Part shown: positions 62,282 through 64,000 of the stretch, one piece after another
Layout of the letters: each line of letters begins with the position of its first letter
Position numbering within the stretch: position 1 is the stretch's first letter
Assembly: GCF_001625215.2 (NCBI RefSeq)
Contig: NC_030384.2
Span: forward strand, 28,756,527-28,820,526
Reading direction: 5' to 3'
From: Daucus carota subsp. sativus
Taxonomy: Eukaryota > Streptophyta > Magnoliopsida > Apiales > Apiaceae
DNA: 64,000 nt
Program-made: the position numbers and the translations under genes
The notes under the pieces: generated by a model
What the model saw: the letters and a program-made list of their open reading frames with translations, nothing else
Database searches by the model: none
What the model was told of the DNA's origin: nothing

Positions 62282-63640
62282 ATGATCTGTTGCCGAAAAT
62301 TTCATACTTCTACCTCAAGGCTGCTGTTTTCTCAGGCTATCAAGGTAGCAGTATATACTATACTGTAATGTAAATGATATGAAAATAGTGAATGGAAGAT
62401 AGCTTTCCCATTCCTTATGTGCAATCATGGTCTTTACGACCAAGATGTTAACAAGCTAATTTTCATTATTATATATGTCTTCGTGTACTTTGATTTCTTC
62501 TGAAATTTTAAGCTAACTGCATAATCACCAGGAAAACTTATTAGACTAGAAACAGTAAGGTTACAGAGCGAAGATATGGACAATTTTTAACACAGCCATA
62601 TGGGATTTTCCTGTATAACTGTTTAATGTGCTACGTGATCAGGAAAGTGCCTCACCGTTCAAGTGAGGGTTTGACTAGCATGTTGCCTCATCTTGATGTC
62701 TCAACCACTATTGTGTCCAGTGTTGGTCTAGAAGCCACAGTCACCTGCAATCAGGAGCGCAGGCTCCTGAGGCCTGGATTTCTGTTCAAATACTAACGCT
62801 TTTTTACATAATTACCGTGCTCGAGTACTTTGCTCCACTGGACCAGCGACAAGCAGCTTGTAGAAATCATCTAGTTGGTATATAAAATTATAGAAAAACT
62901 GCTGATATGTTTATAATGAAGTAAAAGTATATATATTTGTCTTGTAAGGGAACGGCTCCTTGTCGTAATAGCCTGTAACTAAAGTGCTAAACACTTTTGT
63001 ACTGCGGCCAAAGTTTACATAACTATTCACTTTATTGGTAAATGATAGATCAGAACCACTGTTTTCTTAGGCCGCTAAAAGAATTCTGAGGTTTTAGAAG
63101 GAATTTTGTAATGAAATGACAACGGAGAGAAAAGAAATTACTAAGAAACACAGTATTATACAATTGTTTTTGCAGGATTAATTATCTATCCATAGAGTGT
63201 TGTTGAGAATACAGTTGCAGCAGTGTAGAATAGATTTGAAGTCCTCTATTTGACTAAGTTGTTTAAACAAGTTGCATCAGAAAAGGCACCTTGCACATGT
63301 GTATGAAGTTACACCTTCTAAGGATCATCTTTAAGGTATTTACCAGATTCTTGTGGAGGATATAAAGAAACACGGTGGATTAGCCTTTCCTGGTGATTTG
63401 TTCTTTGCCACCTTTGTAGGGTAAACTTCAGTACTTGTATACTATATAGTAGAAACACCATCAAACTGAAAATGTTGAGGCTGCACTTGACTCTACAGAG
63501 TTGAGGAACAGTTTGCATAGTGATAGTACTGCTACTCAAGCTGCTGATGGTCTTATGAAAGAGATATATAACAAGGGCTTGTTCAAAGTCCAGGGCATGT
63601 ACTAATGTTAGTGCGACAGTTATAAAGGGCGCACTACAAG
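62282..63640. other. 3' region with unresolved coding-like stretches
   Basis: An open stretch on the plus strand at about 62635-62796 reads RKVPHRSSEGLTSMLPHLDV onward and ends FKY-stop. It could be an alternative terminal exon or chance. At 63345-63420 and 63475-63600 short plus-strand stretches (DIKKHGGLAFPGDLFF; AALDSTELRNSLHSDS) look protein-like but are separated by stops, suggesting a gene relic. I do not recognise either. Confidence 0.3.
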
Positions 63641-64000
63641 GCTGATTGTTACATACCAAGACAACTGAAAAACAGAACTGCTGGCAGTCAGATTAAAATT
63701 GTGACTTATGACTTAAAGTGAAATTAAGTCACTGAAAAAAGTACCTCAAACTAACTTCTGGCTATAAGTCAGTTATTTATGAGTTAACCCGACTTCTGGC
63801 TTATTCCACCAACAGATATTTATCATCTTAAAGTTGAAAATGGGTTAGAGCCCGGACTTTAAGCCCAGACAAACAGGCTCTAAGCAAATGCATGTGGTAC
63901 ACTGCTGAGGCTGATGTTAAACGGGAGTGTTCTTAAGCTTGTATGGCCGCTAGTCATTTACCATATGTGTGGGTATTGAGTTGCCGAGTGGAATCTAGAT
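63641..64000. repeat. transposon-like sequence at the window end
   Basis: 63690-63890 has facing motifs such as GACTTAAAGTGAAATTAAGT and GGACTTTAAGCCCAGACAAACAGG, typical of small hAT-like MITE ends. Borders are not clear. Confidence 0.35.

Noticed and set aside
63318..63659. 113-residue minus-strand open frame
   Set aside because: The plus strand of this region looks more protein-like (with stops), so the minus frame is probably a shadow of a relic.

Overview
This is a window of nuclear DNA from a eudicot plant. It is AT-rich, its genes have short GT-AG introns, and it is packed with small DNA transposons. The gene set is plant-specific: a GNA-type lectin, FBD-type F-box genes, Ve-like receptor proteins, a HECATE/bHLH52-like factor, an AMT2-type ammonium transporter, SPC24 and cytosolic RPS4. 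The Ve-like remnants and the tRNA-derived SINEs hint at an asterid, but the species cannot be read from the sequence alone.

Layout. Positions 1-339 hold the decayed 5' end of an F-box gene. Positions 1.7-7.6 kb are a large tandem duplication without a convincing gene, whose two copies carry different transposon insertions with visible target-site duplications. Positions 7.8-11.3 kb are hAT, Stowaway and SINE remnants. A bulb-type mannose-binding lectin lies at 12772-13200 behind a duplicated promoter segment. Positions 13.5-14.5 kb are repeats. An array of minus-strand F-box/LRR/FBD genes fills 15.4-37.4 kb: four apparently intact three-exon genes (16967-18503, 24071-25677, 28523-30116, 35639-37205) and degenerate fragments at 15.4-16.7 kb. 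Fragments of Ve-like LRR receptor protein genes lie between them. A LINE remnant (37.8-38.8 kb) interrupted by a Stowaway MITE follows, then Ve-like pseudogenes at 39.4-44.2 kb.

From 45 kb the window becomes ordinary gene space: an intronless bHLH gene (minus), a four-exon AMT2-like ammonium transporter (minus), a five-exon SPC24 kinetochore gene (plus), a five-exon RPS4 gene (plus) and a two-exon gene for an 86-residue protein of unknown function (plus). Eukaryotic neighbours like these are not expected to form one pathway. The F-box and receptor-protein clusters are the fast-evolving part; the bHLH, AMT2, SPC24 and RPS4 genes form the stable part.

The most interesting points are a probable AT-AC intron in SPC24 (55422-55510), the dated history of the F-box array (a Tourist MITE in the leader intron of only one of two recent copies), nested insertions with matching empty sites in the 1.7-7.6 kb duplication, and the duplicated lectin promoter. 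I found no evidence of a wholly new biological system. All exon boundaries were derived by reading splice sites by eye and have no transcript support.
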